Shown piece by piece: positions 49,444 to 58,334 of a stretch of DNA of 64,000 nt. Position 1 is the stretch's first letter. Each line of letters starts with the position of its first letter. The position numbers and the translations under genes were made by a program. Under the pieces are notes generated by a model. It was not told where the DNA came from, searched no databases, and was given only the letters and a program-made list of their open reading frames with translations. This stretch comes from Rhizobium sp. Leaf306 (lineage in GTDB: Bacteria > Pseudomonadota > Alphaproteobacteria > Rhizobiales > Rhizobiaceae), in NCBI RefSeq assembly GCF_001423425.1, contig NZ_LMNX01000003.1:591044-655043 (forward strand). The letters run 5' to 3'.

Positions 49444-52077
49444 TCAGCCGTCGCGAACACCGTTCGTCCGGTCCACTTTATGCGTCGTCGGGGGATCGAG
49501 AACCTGACCGAAACACACGACGGCCACCCGTTTTCCGGTGGCTTTCGCCAGATACATATAGTCGTCAGCGCGTTTGACATAAGTTTGCGGCGTGTCTTCG
49601 GCCCTTAGGAACGTAACGCCGACCGCGGCACCCGTGAATGTCACCTGGCCATCGATGGGGATCGGCTTGAACACCCTTTCCATCGTTTCCTGAATATGGG
49701 TCTGCATATCGCCCGCAAACTTGCGATCCATGTCGAGAAGAATAGCAAACTCGTCTCCTCCGACCCTGGCGATGAAATCCGTCGCTCGGAAACTTTCGCG
49801 AAGTCTCGCCGAGATCGTTCGCAGGACTTCGTCGCCTGCGGAATGCCCCAGACTGTCGTTGACGATCTTGAAGCCGTTGAGATCGATGTAGGCGATGGCG
49901 AGCTTTCTGTCATTGAGCAGGTTGCGGGCAACCTCTCCGGCAACAACCTCATCAAAACAGGCTCGGTTTGGGAGTCCTGACAGGGCATCGGTCTGCGCGG
50001 AGGTTTTCAGAGCGCTTTCGATAGCGCGCTGCTGCCTGACGCGGGCAGACACATCGACAATGACCTCCACATCGAATGAAACGCCATCGACGATCGTGCG
50101 TTGCGCAGAAATCAGGGTTGGGATGATCGTACCATCTGAATGAGCAATTTCAACATCTTCGAGCTCGTAGGCGCCGTCCTCGCGCAACAGCCGGTGCCGT
50201 CTGTCGCGGGCGGGATTGTCGATCGCGGCACCCTCGGAAATCAGCTTCTTTCCGTTGATCTCGTCCCATTTCAGGCCGGTGAGCTTCAGATAGGCATCGT
50301 TGACTTTGACGTAGCTCGAGGTTTTCGTGTCGCTCGTCGTGATGGCCATGGCAATGGGCGCGGACTCAAACATCCTCATCAGCATCGAGATCAAGTGTTG
50401 CGTCGGCAGGACATCAGCTTGGTCCGGATCATGCCAGACATGAGGAGCCTTCACGGATACTTTCCCGTCCAGCGGGACCTCCGTGGGCACGATCTCGGTG
50501 ATGGTGCCGTACCATTTCACGATCTTGCCGGTCGCATCGCGATGAGGCTTTGCTCGACTGACCATCCATCGCCAGCTGTCGTCGTGCAGACGCATGCGAA
50601 ACCTGGTTTCAAAGGGGTCGCCGGATGGCAGCCATCCAAGCCATTCCCGTCGAACCCGCAAACTGTCGTCCGGATGCATCCGACCGTACCAGTCCGCGAT
50701 CCGGTCACGCATCCTGGACATCGTCGGGTCTGGCGTTGGCCCCATGAAATTGACAATGCCTTCGGCATCGCTCGACCAGGGAATGTTGGGGCTGAGTTCG
50801 ATCGACCATCGTGCGTGGTCTTCCGTCTCGGTCAGCGCCTTTTCCATCGACTTGTGACCGGTAACATCGATCGCCGTGACCGAAATGCCGATCGGCTCGC
50901 CGGCGTCGTCATCGACCCGCTGGTTCACCACGAGGAGAATGTTCTCACTTCCGGGCGGACGATATTCGTCCACAATCAAAGGCTCGCCCGCAAGGACTCG
51001 CTGAAGATCTTTGGTGACCCGGCGCGCCTCTCGTGCCGGCATGAAACTGTGAACGGTGAGCCCGATCATCTGCTCGGGCGTTAATCCCAGCATTGCAGCG
51101 AACCGATTGTTTACACTGACATGGCGCAAGTCTGAATCGAGAAAGCAGAGACCGACCGGTGCCGCCTCATAGAGCGTTTCCAGTTGATGGACCCGTTGGA
51201 ACAGCGAGCCGGTTCCGCGGCGTTCCGTGAGTGGCTTCTGCTTGCTGACAGCGAGATGCCGTTCTGTCGCATCACCGTCGACAGGTCTGCCAAACAGCCA
51301 CCCCTGTCCAACGTCGCAACCAAGACGCTTCAGCATTTCTGCTTGTTCTTCGGTTTCAACGCCTTCGGCAACAACCGTCATGCCAAGGCTTTGCCCCAGC
51401 CCAATGACCGAGGCGACGATTTTCCGGCTGCCGCTGTCATGCTGCATGGAGCGCACGAAGCTTGTGTCGATCTTCAGTTTGTCGAAGGGGAACGCGTGAA
51501 GCCGCGTCAGGCTGGCAAAGCCGGTCCCGAAGTCGTCGAGGGAGATGCCCATGCCGGCAGACTTGAGCGATGCAATGTTTTCCCGGACGACTGTATCGTC
51601 ATCGAGCAGTGCGCTTTCCGTCATTTCGATATGGATCCGGTTCATCGGAAACCCGGTTTCCGAGATTATCGAAGCCAGAAAGTGGAAGAGGTCTGGGTCC
51701 TGAAACTGCGTCGGCGACAGGTTGATCGCGAGGACAAAGTCTCCCCTCCAGCTTGCAGCTTTGCGACAGGCATCCTGGACGATCTTTTGCGTCAAAGCGC
51801 CAATCAGATTGCTGGTTTCTGCGAACGGAATGAAATCTGAAGGTGCGATGGCACCTGCTTCGGAATCGGTCCAACGCGCAAGAACCTCAAAGCCGATGAT
51901 CGCACCGCTCTGCAGATCGACAAGCGGCTGAAATGCCGGCCAGATCGCATCGGTTGAGAGGGCTTCGGAAAGTCGTCGCTTCGACAAAATGCTGTCCTTG
52001 GCGGACGCGGGTCCTTTCGTCAAAACCTGCTGTGCAGATTTCCGATTTGCCGGACCGATATGTCGACCAGAGATCAT
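49444..52077 (-). CDS. EAL-PAS-PAS-PAS-GGDEF cyclic-di-GMP enzyme
   Basis: 877 residues in the order EAL (about 40-275), three PAS regions (about 300-425, 430-540, 570-700) and GGDEF (about 715-870). The EAL domain has EVLARW in place of EALxR but retains NLSPTQF, EMTESALL, LDDFGTGFAS, LKIDTSFV, AEGVET and GQGWLFGRP. The GGDEF has RVGGDEFAIL with an I-site RATD. The common order is GGDEF before EAL. Start ATG 52077 with GGAAAG upstream; GTG 52089 is an alternative. No membrane helix. Both activities may be intact. Confidence 0.92.
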   Translation of the reverse strand: MISGRHIGPANRKSAQQVLTKGPASAKDSILSKRRLSEALSTDAIWPAFQPLVDLQSGAIIGFEVLARWTDSEAGAIAPSDFIPFAETSNLIGALTQKIVQDACRKAASWRGDFVLAINLSPTQFQDPDLFHFLASIISETGFPMNRIHIEMTESALLDDDTVVRENIASLKSAGMGISLDDFGTGFASLTRLHAFPFDKLKIDTSFVRSMQHDSGSRKIVASVIGLGQSLGMTVVAEGVETEEQAEMLKRLGCDVGQGWLFGRPVDGDATERHLAVSKQKPLTERRGTGSLFQRVHQLETLYEAAPVGLCFLDSDLRHVSVNNRFAAMLGLTPEQMIGLTVHSFMPAREARRVTKDLQRVLAGEPLIVDEYRPPGSENILLVVNQRVDDDAGEPIGISVTAIDVTGHKSMEKALTETEDHARWSIELSPNIPWSSDAEGIVNFMGPTPDPTMSRMRDRIADWYGRMHPDDSLRVRREWLGWLPSGDPFETRFRMRLHDDSWRWMVSRAKPHRDATGKIVKWYGTITEIVPTEVPLDGKVSVKAPHVWHDPDQADVLPTQHLISMLMRMFESAPIAMAITTSDTKTSSYVKVNDAYLKLTGLKWDEINGKKLISEGAAIDNPARDRRHRLLREDGAYELEDVEIAHSDGTIIPTLISAQRTIVDGVSFDVEVIVDVSARVRQQRAIESALKTSAQTDALSGLPNRACFDEVVAGEVARNLLNDRKLAIAYIDLNGFKIVNDSLGHSAGDEVLRTISARLRESFRATDFIARVGGDEFAILLDMDRKFAGDMQTHIQETMERVFKPIPIDGQVTFTGAAVGVTFLRAEDTPQTYVKRADDYMYLAKATGKRVAVVCFGQVLDPPTTHKVDRTNGVRDG

Positions 52078-52219
52078 GGCACTTTCCACACTTGCGGAAA
52101 AGCAATGTCAGAGACCGCTTAAGAATAGATTAGCATGGCTTAATTTAAGAAACGATGCGTATCTGTCGGCATCTACATTGGTTCGATGGCCGCCATGAGC
52201 TATGGCCCCGCTCGTGAGA

Positions 52220-52804
52220 CTACAGGAGCGCGCTGCGGATCTTGCTGATGGCGACGTCGGGATCCGAGCCATAGGGAATGAGCCCCTTCAACCGGCCATC
52301 CGCACCGATCAGGAACAGATCCATCGTGTGGCTCATGGAATAGCCGCCACTCTTGTTCGGCTTCTTTTCCGCGAATGCGCGCCATCCGGCGACCACCCGC
52401 CGGATCTCTTCAGGCGCTCCGGTCACCCCCGTGATCCGGTCCGAAAAGGCGGTGACATAGCCGTTCATGATGTCAGGGGTGTCCCGTTCCGGATCGACCG
52501 TGACCAGGTAGCTTTTGATCGGCAGGCCATCTTCACCCAGTTCCTTGAGGTATCCAGCAACTTCATAAAGCGTCGTCGGGCAGGCTTCCGGGCAATGCGT
52601 GTAGCCGAAATAGACCAGTGACGGGTTGCCCTTGAAGATCGACTGATCGACCGCTTCTCCCCGATCGTTGATCAGAGAAAACGCGGTATTGAATGTGGTG
52701 TTTCTTGGCTCATCCTTGAACGTGAAGAAGAGGACTCCGACGAGGACAGTGATGAAGATTGCCGAGATCGTTGTGGCAACCAGCATGAACGGGTTCTTCG
52801 TCAT
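52220..52804 (-). CDS. SCO1/SenC-type copper chaperone
   Basis: 194 residues. One N-terminal membrane anchor (about residues 8-28), then a thioredoxin-like SCO domain with the copper-binding Cys pair CPEAC in YTHCPEACPTTLYEV and the conserved His in SMSHTMDLFL. SCO proteins help load the CuA centre of cytochrome c oxidase and may handle redox. Its ATG overlaps the PCuAC stop codon. It is the last gene of the copper operon, next to a convergent-free region ahead of the EAL-PAS-GGDEF gene. Confidence 0.92.
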   Translation of the reverse strand: MTKNPFMLVATTISAIFITVLVGVLFFTFKDEPRNTTFNTAFSLINDRGEAVDQSIFKGNPSLVYFGYTHCPEACPTTLYEVAGYLKELGEDGLPIKSYLVTVDPERDTPDIMNGYVTAFSDRITGVTGAPEEIRRVVAGWRAFAEKKPNKSGGYSMSHTMDLFLIGADGRLKGLIPYGSDPDVAISKIRSALL

Positions 52805-53301
52805 CAGTCGTGACCTTCGTGAGCGGCGTGAGGCCTTTGCGCACCGGCAAACGGTCCGACGGCAAACTCGACCTCGATCGGCCCGGCCTTTTCAAAGATG
52901 AGCGTGACCGCCAGCGTCTCGCCCTCCTTGAAAGGTCTAGAGACATTCGTGAACATGAGATGATAGCCACCGGGTTCCAGCTTGACGGTAGACTTGGCCG
53001 GCACGGGGATACCGTTGTCCAATTCCCGCATTTCCATCACGGCGCCGGTCATCTTCATCTCGTGGATCTGGACTTCTTCGGCACGATCAGACTTCGCACC
53101 GACAAGCCGATCGGCCGCGCCGGCGTTGTTGATCGTCAGGTAACCCCCTCCGACCTTTGCCACCGGCAGCATGGCGCGGGAAAAGGCGGATTCGATCGTG
53201 ATATTACCGGTCCCGTGTGCATGCATGTGCTGGGAAGATGCGGTGCCAGGCAGCATCAATGCCACGGCCGCTACAAGAAATTTCGCTCGGATTGTCGACA
53301 T
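52804..53301 (-). CDS. PCuAC copper chaperone
   Basis: 165 residues with a signal peptide (about residues 1-23). The PCuAC copper site of the form H(M)xxM...HxM is present: IHEMKM, then GYHLMF near residue 115, and methionines between. The N-terminal HMHAHGTG and C-terminal HAAHEGHD are His-rich and may bind copper too. PCuAC delivers Cu(I) to the CuA site together with SCO. It lies between the DUF2946-like and SCO1 genes, both on the same strand. Confidence 0.92.
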   Translation of the reverse strand: MSTIRAKFLVAAVALMLPGTASSQHMHAHGTGNITIESAFSRAMLPVAKVGGGYLTINNAGAADRLVGAKSDRAEEVQIHEMKMTGAVMEMRELDNGIPVPAKSTVKLEPGGYHLMFTNVSRPFKEGETLAVTLIFEKAGPIEVEFAVGPFAGAQRPHAAHEGHD

Positions 53302-53345
53302 GGGTATTCGCCTTCGATGTAGCAGAATCGGTTTTGCTTATTCCG

Positions 53346-53741
53346 TCAGCTACGAAGAGGGGGCCCTCTGGCCGAGGTGCCGATCAGCAGGACGAACCGA
53401 GAAAGGCTTTCGTTGGATTGCCAATGCGCGTGCACGATCTCGCGCAGGATCGGCGCACCCAACGTATCTGTCGGCAGTGGCAGTATTGATGCCGTCACAT
53501 GCCGGCAGGCGTCGCAGGAGATCTTGCTTTCACCTTTATCGTGATGCGTTTTCCCGGCTTCCGAGGGAAGGCAAAGATCAGGCAGACTTCCGTCCGGGAG
53601 GATGTAGGACGCAATCGCGATGGTCTCGATCGAGCGCGCATTGGCGGTCGGATGGGAATTGGCAAATCCGAGCAGCAGAAACGCAAGGCTGCAGAGAATG
53701 CGCAACCCTACCTGTCTAATCTGCCCAAAACGCCGGATCAT
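53346..53741 (-). CDS. DUF2946-like small exported protein, copper-operon member
   Basis: 131 residues from ATG 53741. Residues about 12-33 form a hydrophobic segment (ILCSLAFLLLGFA) that may be a signal or anchor. LCLPSEAGKTHHDKGESKI followed by SCDACRH is a Cys/His-rich motif similar to DUF2946 proteins encoded near copper genes. It may bind copper. The frame is open upstream to 53849, but the hydrophobic N-terminus and AGGCGAG site favour 53741. PCuAC follows 44 bases downstream. Confidence in the family name is moderate. Confidence 0.65.
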   Translation of the reverse strand: MIRRFGQIRQVGLRILCSLAFLLLGFANSHPTANARSIETIAIASYILPDGSLPDLCLPSEAGKTHHDKGESKISCDACRHVTASILPLPTDTLGAPILREIVHAHWQSNESLSRFVLLIGTSARGPPLRS

Positions 53742-53885
53742 CTCGCCTATCAGCTCATCATGCAGCCCAAGGTCATAATGAGTTACGGCAACCCATGCAA
53801 TGCGTTGCAACCACGAGGACATTGTGACGCAGATGAGCCGCGCGGGCACACGACCCGCCCGATCACGTGCAGCGCTGAATTGGCG

Positions 53886-54950
53886 TCAGAGGCTCACGCC
53901 GCTTTCCCGGTCGAAGACGTAGACGAGGTTTTTGTCGATGCCGGCGCGAAACTGCGTTCCGTGTCGCACGGGATGGTCTCCATCGACAATGGCGGTCATC
54001 TGCTGGCCAGCGAATTCAAACAGCACATGCGTCTGCGCGCCCGTCGGTTCGACAAGCAGCGTTTCGCCGCCAATGTTGTCGCCGCCGGCCGTCAGGTGTT
54101 CGGGGCGGAGCCCGAGCTTGACGCTCTGGCCGCGACGGACCTTGCGTAGCGGTGAAATGTCGATTGCGGATCCTTCCGCCAGACGAACGACCGGTCTGTC
54201 GTTTTCGCCGTCGATCGTGCCGTCGAGAAGGTTCATCGCGGGTGAGCCGATGAAGCCCGCGACGAAGAGGTTGGCGGGTGTCCGGTAGAGCTCCATCGGC
54301 GTGCCGACCTGCTCGATGCGGCCGGCGTTGAGAACGACGATCCGGTCGGCAAGGGTCATCGCCTCGATCTGGTCATGCGTCACGTAGATGGACGTCGTGC
54401 CGACCTTCTGGTGCAACGCCTTGATCTCGGTGCGCATCTGGACGCGAAGTTTGGCGTCGAGGTTGGAGAGGGGCTCGTCGAACAGAAACACGGCTGGATC
54501 GCGCACGATCGCCCGTCCCATCGCGACGCGCTGTCGTTGCCCGCCGGAAAGCTGGCTGGGCTTGCGGTCCAGAAGATCTTCGAGCGCCAGCATGCGGGCT
54601 GCTTCTCCGACGCGGGTGGCGATGTCAGGCTTGGTGACACCGGCAAGCTTGAGGTTGAAGCCCATGTTCTCGCCGACCGTCATGTGCGGGTAGAGCGCGT
54701 AGGACTGGAAGACCATGGCGATGTTGCGTTCCCGGGGCGTCATGGCGTTGACCACCGTACCGCCGATCGTGACTTCGCCGTCGCTGATGTCTTCAAGCCC
54801 CGCGATCATGCGCAGCAGCGTCGACTTTCCGCAGCCCGACGGCCCAACCAGGGCGATGAACTCGCCGTCATCGACCGACAGCGAGATATCGTGAACCACC
54901 TGGAGCGCGCCGTAGCTCTTGCGAACGTTTGTAAGGCCAACCGATGCCAT
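53886..54950 (-). CDS. Sugar ABC transporter ATP-binding protein (UgpC/MalK type)
   Basis: 354 residues. Walker [13 protein letters not shown]-loop [11 protein letters not shown], signature [16 protein letters not shown], Walker [13 protein letters not shown], switch [16 protein letters not shown], then a TOBE-type C-terminal domain (about 240-354) typical of CUT1 family ATPases. It powers the two permeases upstream at 54968 and 55809. AAGGA precedes the ATG. It is the last gene of the importer operon, 17 bases after the permease gene. Confidence 0.93.
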   Translation of the reverse strand: MASVGLTNVRKSYGALQVVHDISLSVDDGEFIALVGPSGCGKSTLLRMIAGLEDISDGEVTIGGTVVNAMTPRERNIAMVFQSYALYPHMTVGENMGFNLKLAGVTKPDIATRVGEAARMLALEDLLDRKPSQLSGGQRQRVAMGRAIVRDPAVFLFDEPLSNLDAKLRVQMRTEIKALHQKVGTTSIYVTHDQIEAMTLADRIVVLNAGRIEQVGTPMELYRTPANLFVAGFIGSPAMNLLDGTIDGENDRPVVRLAEGSAIDISPLRKVRRGQSVKLGLRPEHLTAGGDNIGGETLLVEPTGAQTHVLFEFAGQQMTAIVDGDHPVRHGTQFRAGIDKNLVYVFDRESGVSL

Positions 54951-54967
54951 GATGCTAATCCTTCAAT

Positions 54968-55816
54968 TCAAGACTTTACGGCGCCGGCGGTAAGGCCTGC
55001 GATGATGTGTTTCTGGGCCAGGAAGAAGACGATGATCGTCGGCAGGATGGTGAGCGTGATAAAGGCAAGCACCAGCTGCCAATCGGTGCCGAACTCACCG
55101 CGATAGACCATGATGCCGAGAGGCCACGGATATTTGCTCTCGGTGTTCAGCATGATCAGCGGCAGGATGTAGCTGTTCCAGCTGCTGACGAAGGTGACGA
55201 TGCCCACGGTTGCCACGATCGGCCGCGATAGCGGCAACGATATGTACCAGAAGAAGCGGATATAGCCGCAGCCATCGACAAACGCCGCCTGAAACAGCTC
55301 TTCCGGCAGATTGCGGAAATAGTTGCGGAACAGAAGGATGCTCATGCCGAGCCCGAATGCGACCTGCGGCAGGATCACGCCCCAATAGGAGTCGAGCAGG
55401 CCAAGATCGCGAATGCGGATGAACAACGGGAGAATTGCCGTTGCTGCCGGAAACATCAGCCCGATCAGAAAGTAGTTCAGCAGCTGGTTTGAGCCGAAGA
55501 AACGGATATGCGCAAAACAGAAAGCCGCCATCGACGAGACGACGAGTGTCAGGAACACGGTAACGCAGGCGATGATCAGCGAGTTCATCATCTGGCGCCA
55601 GTAGCGCTCTCCAAACAGGATATCGACATAGTTGGACCAGACCCATTCGCTGGGCAGTCCGAACGGATTGAGCCGGAGGTCGCCGAGCGTCTTGAAGCCG
55701 CCTAATGCCGTGGTCACAAGCGGAACGAGCACGATGGCAGCGACCAGCGACAGCGAAACATAGACATAGAGGCGCGTTGCTGTGGACACGCGGACTGTGG
55801 ACGATGTGTCAGTCAT
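54968..55816 (-). CDS. Sugar ABC transporter permease (MalG type)
   Basis: 282 residues, about six membrane helices. The EAA loop is EELFQAAFVDGCGYIRFFWYISLPLSRP, as in MalG/LacG proteins. It forms the membrane channel with the MalF-type permease, whose gene overlaps its start by 8 bases. The N-terminal helix is preceded by a short tail with TDTSSTVRVSTATRLYVY. A weak AAGGATAT is near the ATG. CUT1 importers usually take oligosaccharides, but the neighbours (ThuA, ThuB-like) point to disaccharides or 3-keto sugars. Confidence 0.93.
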   Translation of the reverse strand: MTDTSSTVRVSTATRLYVYVSLSLVAAIVLVPLVTTALGGFKTLGDLRLNPFGLPSEWVWSNYVDILFGERYWRQMMNSLIIACVTVFLTLVVSSMAAFCFAHIRFFGSNQLLNYFLIGLMFPAATAILPLFIRIRDLGLLDSYWGVILPQVAFGLGMSILLFRNYFRNLPEELFQAAFVDGCGYIRFFWYISLPLSRPIVATVGIVTFVSSWNSYILPLIMLNTESKYPWPLGIMVYRGEFGTDWQLVLAFITLTILPTIIVFFLAQKHIIAGLTAGAVKS

Positions 55817-56747
55817 TTCGCATGAATATCCTTTTGTAACCGAAGGCGATCGTTACACAAATGACGAACAGGACGACGCCGACGGCGCTCCCCAATCCGA
55901 CCTGCATGCGCGTGACGCCGTAGGTGTAGAGAAAGGTGACCATGGTCTGCGTCGAGTTCGACGGACCGCCGCCGGTCAGCGGCATGATCAGGTCGAACAG
56001 TTGCAGCGATCCGATGATGGCAAAGAAGACGGACAGGCGCACGGTCGATCCGAGCAGTGGCAAGGTGACGTAGCGGAATTTCTGCCAGCCGGTCGCACCG
56101 TCGATCTCGGCCGCTTCCATGACGCTCTTGTCGATCGACTGGAGGCCGGCGATGAACAGCATCATGTGAAAGCCGAAATATTTCCAGATGACGACGGCCA
56201 GCACCGCGTAGATCGCAAGATCCCTGTCAGCTAGAACATACGGTGTCGCTACGCCGAGAAAGCCGGCGATTGCGGCGAACAATCCATAGTCACCGTCATA
56301 GACGAAGCGCCAGATGAGACCGGCGGCCACGTCGGCCAGAACATAAGGTAGAAAGAAGATCAGCCGGAATGCGACGACGCCTCTGATCTTCTTGCCGAGC
56401 ATCACCGCCAGCCAGATTGCCAGCGGCACCTGCAGCAGCAGGGACACGACGATGATCAGGCCATTGTTGATCAAAGCGGTCGAAAAGGCGGCGTTGTTGA
56501 ACAGCACCTCGAAATTGCGAATGCCCACAAATTCGGTCGGCGTGCCGTAGCCGTTCCAGCGATAGAAACTGTACCACGCGGCTTCGCCCATGGGCAGGAT
56601 CACAAAGAGCGTGAACAGAAGCAGGGCGGGCGGCAGGAAGATGATCAGCGCCGGCAATCGGCCACGCGCGGTCGGGCTTTTGTAGCGCACCTTTTCCGGC
56701 ACACCCATGACGGAGGCGCCGCTGATCTTCGCGGTCATGTTGTTCAT
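55809..56747 (-). CDS. Sugar ABC transporter permease (MalF type)
   Basis: 312 residues with about six membrane segments and EAA loop DKSVMEAAEIDGATGWQKFR, typical of MalF/LacF. It begins with a short cytoplasmic stretch (MNNMTAKISGASVMGVPEKV) before the first helix. It pairs with the MalG-type permease, with which its stop overlaps. The substrate-binding protein is 73 bases upstream in the same operon. Confidence 0.93.
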   Translation of the reverse strand: MNNMTAKISGASVMGVPEKVRYKSPTARGRLPALIIFLPPALLLFTLFVILPMGEAAWYSFYRWNGYGTPTEFVGIRNFEVLFNNAAFSTALINNGLIIVVSLLLQVPLAIWLAVMLGKKIRGVVAFRLIFFLPYVLADVAAGLIWRFVYDGDYGLFAAIAGFLGVATPYVLADRDLAIYAVLAVVIWKYFGFHMMLFIAGLQSIDKSVMEAAEIDGATGWQKFRYVTLPLLGSTVRLSVFFAIIGSLQLFDLIMPLTGGGPSNSTQTMVTFLYTYGVTRMQVGLGSAVGVVLFVICVTIAFGYKRIFMRND

Positions 56748-56820
56748 CCGGTCTATCCTTGTCGCACCAATTCAGAAGTGCCGTTGCCGGTGACGGCGCT
56801 GCCGCCACCGGCTTGTCGGC

Positions 56821-58128
56821 TTACTCCAGTTCGGTCGCGTCCTGGATTGCCTGCGCTCCCTCTTCGGCGGTCATCTGCCCGGCGAGAATTTCGACCGAGA
56901 CATCATTGACGACGCGGCCAACCGATGGACCGAGATCCTGGTCGAAGAAGTTCTGGTGCCAGGTGGATGCGGCGAGCTGGTCGGCAGATTCCCGCATCAG
57001 CGGGTTTTTCAAGCCTTCCTCGGCATCGACAGCCGCAGGAATGATCATCCCTTCGGAGGCCATCTGCCGCTCCATCTCCTGACTGGTCAGGAAGCGGAGG
57101 AAATCGACAGCCGCCGGCGAAGCGTTCTTGCTGACGCCCCAGCCGTTCAGCCCGCCCAGCGTATCGGTGGCTTTGCCGGCGCCGCCTTCGACAATCGGGA
57201 ACCCGAAGCGGCCGATGTTGTCGGCAGCAAGCCCCTTGCCGTCGCCGGCATTCTTGCGCTGGTTTGGCTCGGTATTTTCAAAGCCGAGAAGCATTGCAGC
57301 CCGTCCATCGCCGAACGCACCGAGCGTCTGCGGCCAGTTGGCGCCGAGATAGCCATTCTGGAAAGGCTGAAGCTTCCCGAGCTCTGCCAGTTGCTCGCCG
57401 GCCTTGATCACCGCAGGGTGCATGAAGCCTTCGCCTTCCTTATTCTTGGCGGCTTCGAACACCGCTTCGCCGCCATTGCGCATGACGAGGAAGCTCCAGT
57501 AGAAATGCAGCGGCCACTTATCGCCACCGCCACCTGCGATCGGTGCAATGCCGGCACCTTTCAACGTCTTGACCGCTCCCAGGAAATCGTCCCAGGTCTT
57601 GATGTCTTCGGCCTTGACGCCTGCCTTGGCGAACAACTCCTTGTTGTAGAAGAAGCTGACGGTCCCCATGCGGTAAGGGACGGCATAGATCTTGTCATCG
57701 AATGTCAGGCCGGCGACGGCGGCTGGCTTGTAGGTCTTGGCCCATTCGCCGCCGTTTGCGTTCATGGCCTCCGTCAGGTCCATCAGGGCGCCCGTCTGGG
57801 ACTGCTGACGAAGAACGCCGCCACCCCAGCTGTAGAAGAAGTCAGGCGCCGCGTCGGACTGCAGAAGCGTCGGCAACTTGGCCTTGAACGCTTCGTTTTC
57901 GAGAAACTGCAGCTGGATATCGACATCCGGATGCTGCGTTTCATATTTCTTGGCGATGTCTTCCCACGTCTTGATATAGGCGGGTACGGTTTCGACGTGC
58001 ATCCACTTGACGACCGTTTGTGCAGCAGTTGCCGTATGGGTCCCGAAAAGCGTCGAAAGTGCAGTGGCTGCGGCGAGCGCAGTGATCCGAACGCCCGTAT
58101 AGGACGTTGCGTTGTGGTGATAGGTCAT
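56821..58128 (-). CDS. Sugar ABC transporter substrate-binding protein (CUT1)
   Basis: 435 residues. Signal peptide about residues 1-36 (TATA|AQ). Features of SBP_bac_1: IAKKYETQHPDVDIQLQF, SDAAPDFFYSWGGGVLRQQ, AVPYRMGTVSFFYNKELF and FPIVEGGAGKATDTLGG. It is periplasmic. The start at 58128 has GGAGG upstream. A sigma-70-like promoter (TTGACA, 16 bases, TTGAAT) lies 54 bases before it, divergent from the ROK regulator. Sugar unknown; candidates are trehalose, sucrose, or 3-keto derivatives. Confidence 0.92.
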   Translation of the reverse strand: MTYHHNATSYTGVRITALAAATALSTLFGTHTATAAQTVVKWMHVETVPAYIKTWEDIAKKYETQHPDVDIQLQFLENEAFKAKLPTLLQSDAAPDFFYSWGGGVLRQQSQTGALMDLTEAMNANGGEWAKTYKPAAVAGLTFDDKIYAVPYRMGTVSFFYNKELFAKAGVKAEDIKTWDDFLGAVKTLKGAGIAPIAGGGGDKWPLHFYWSFLVMRNGGEAVFEAAKNKEGEGFMHPAVIKAGEQLAELGKLQPFQNGYLGANWPQTLGAFGDGRAAMLLGFENTEPNQRKNAGDGKGLAADNIGRFGFPIVEGGAGKATDTLGGLNGWGVSKNASPAAVDFLRFLTSQEMERQMASEGMIIPAAVDAEEGLKNPLMRESADQLAASTWHQNFFDQDLGPSVGRVVNDVSVEILAGQMTAEEGAQAIQDATELE

Positions 58129-58182
58129 TCTTCCTCCTCCAAAGGGAAACAACCATCCTCAATTTTTCCCTTATGCGGATTA

Positions 58183-58210
58183 ATTCAAACGACATTTACA
58201 TCATTGTCAA
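58183..58210 (-). promoter_or_regulatory. Sigma-70-like promoter, sugar importer operon
   Basis: Minus strand TTGACA at 58210-58205, 16-base spacer, TTGAAT at 58188-58183 (four of six bases of TATAAT). It faces the ROK promoter, with the regulator likely acting in between. Confidence 0.55.
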
Positions 58211-58241
58211 CCGCACCCGCTGAAGTTTTGCTCACATTGGC

Positions 58242-58271
58242 TTGACAAGAGGCAGTTCGTCGACGCTATTT
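58242..58271 (+). promoter_or_regulatory. Sigma-70-like promoter, ROK regulator and downstream genes
   Basis: TTGACA at 58242-58247 and CTATTT or TATTTA at 58266-58272 (spacer 18 or 19) on the plus strand. Only 31 bases separate its -35 from the -35 of the divergent promoter, so one regulator could cover both. Confidence 0.5.
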
Positions 58272-58334
58272 AATTCGCGATCCGACATAAATATCGGAAT
58301 CAAACGTCATAGCGATACGGGCATCCGGCTTTCC

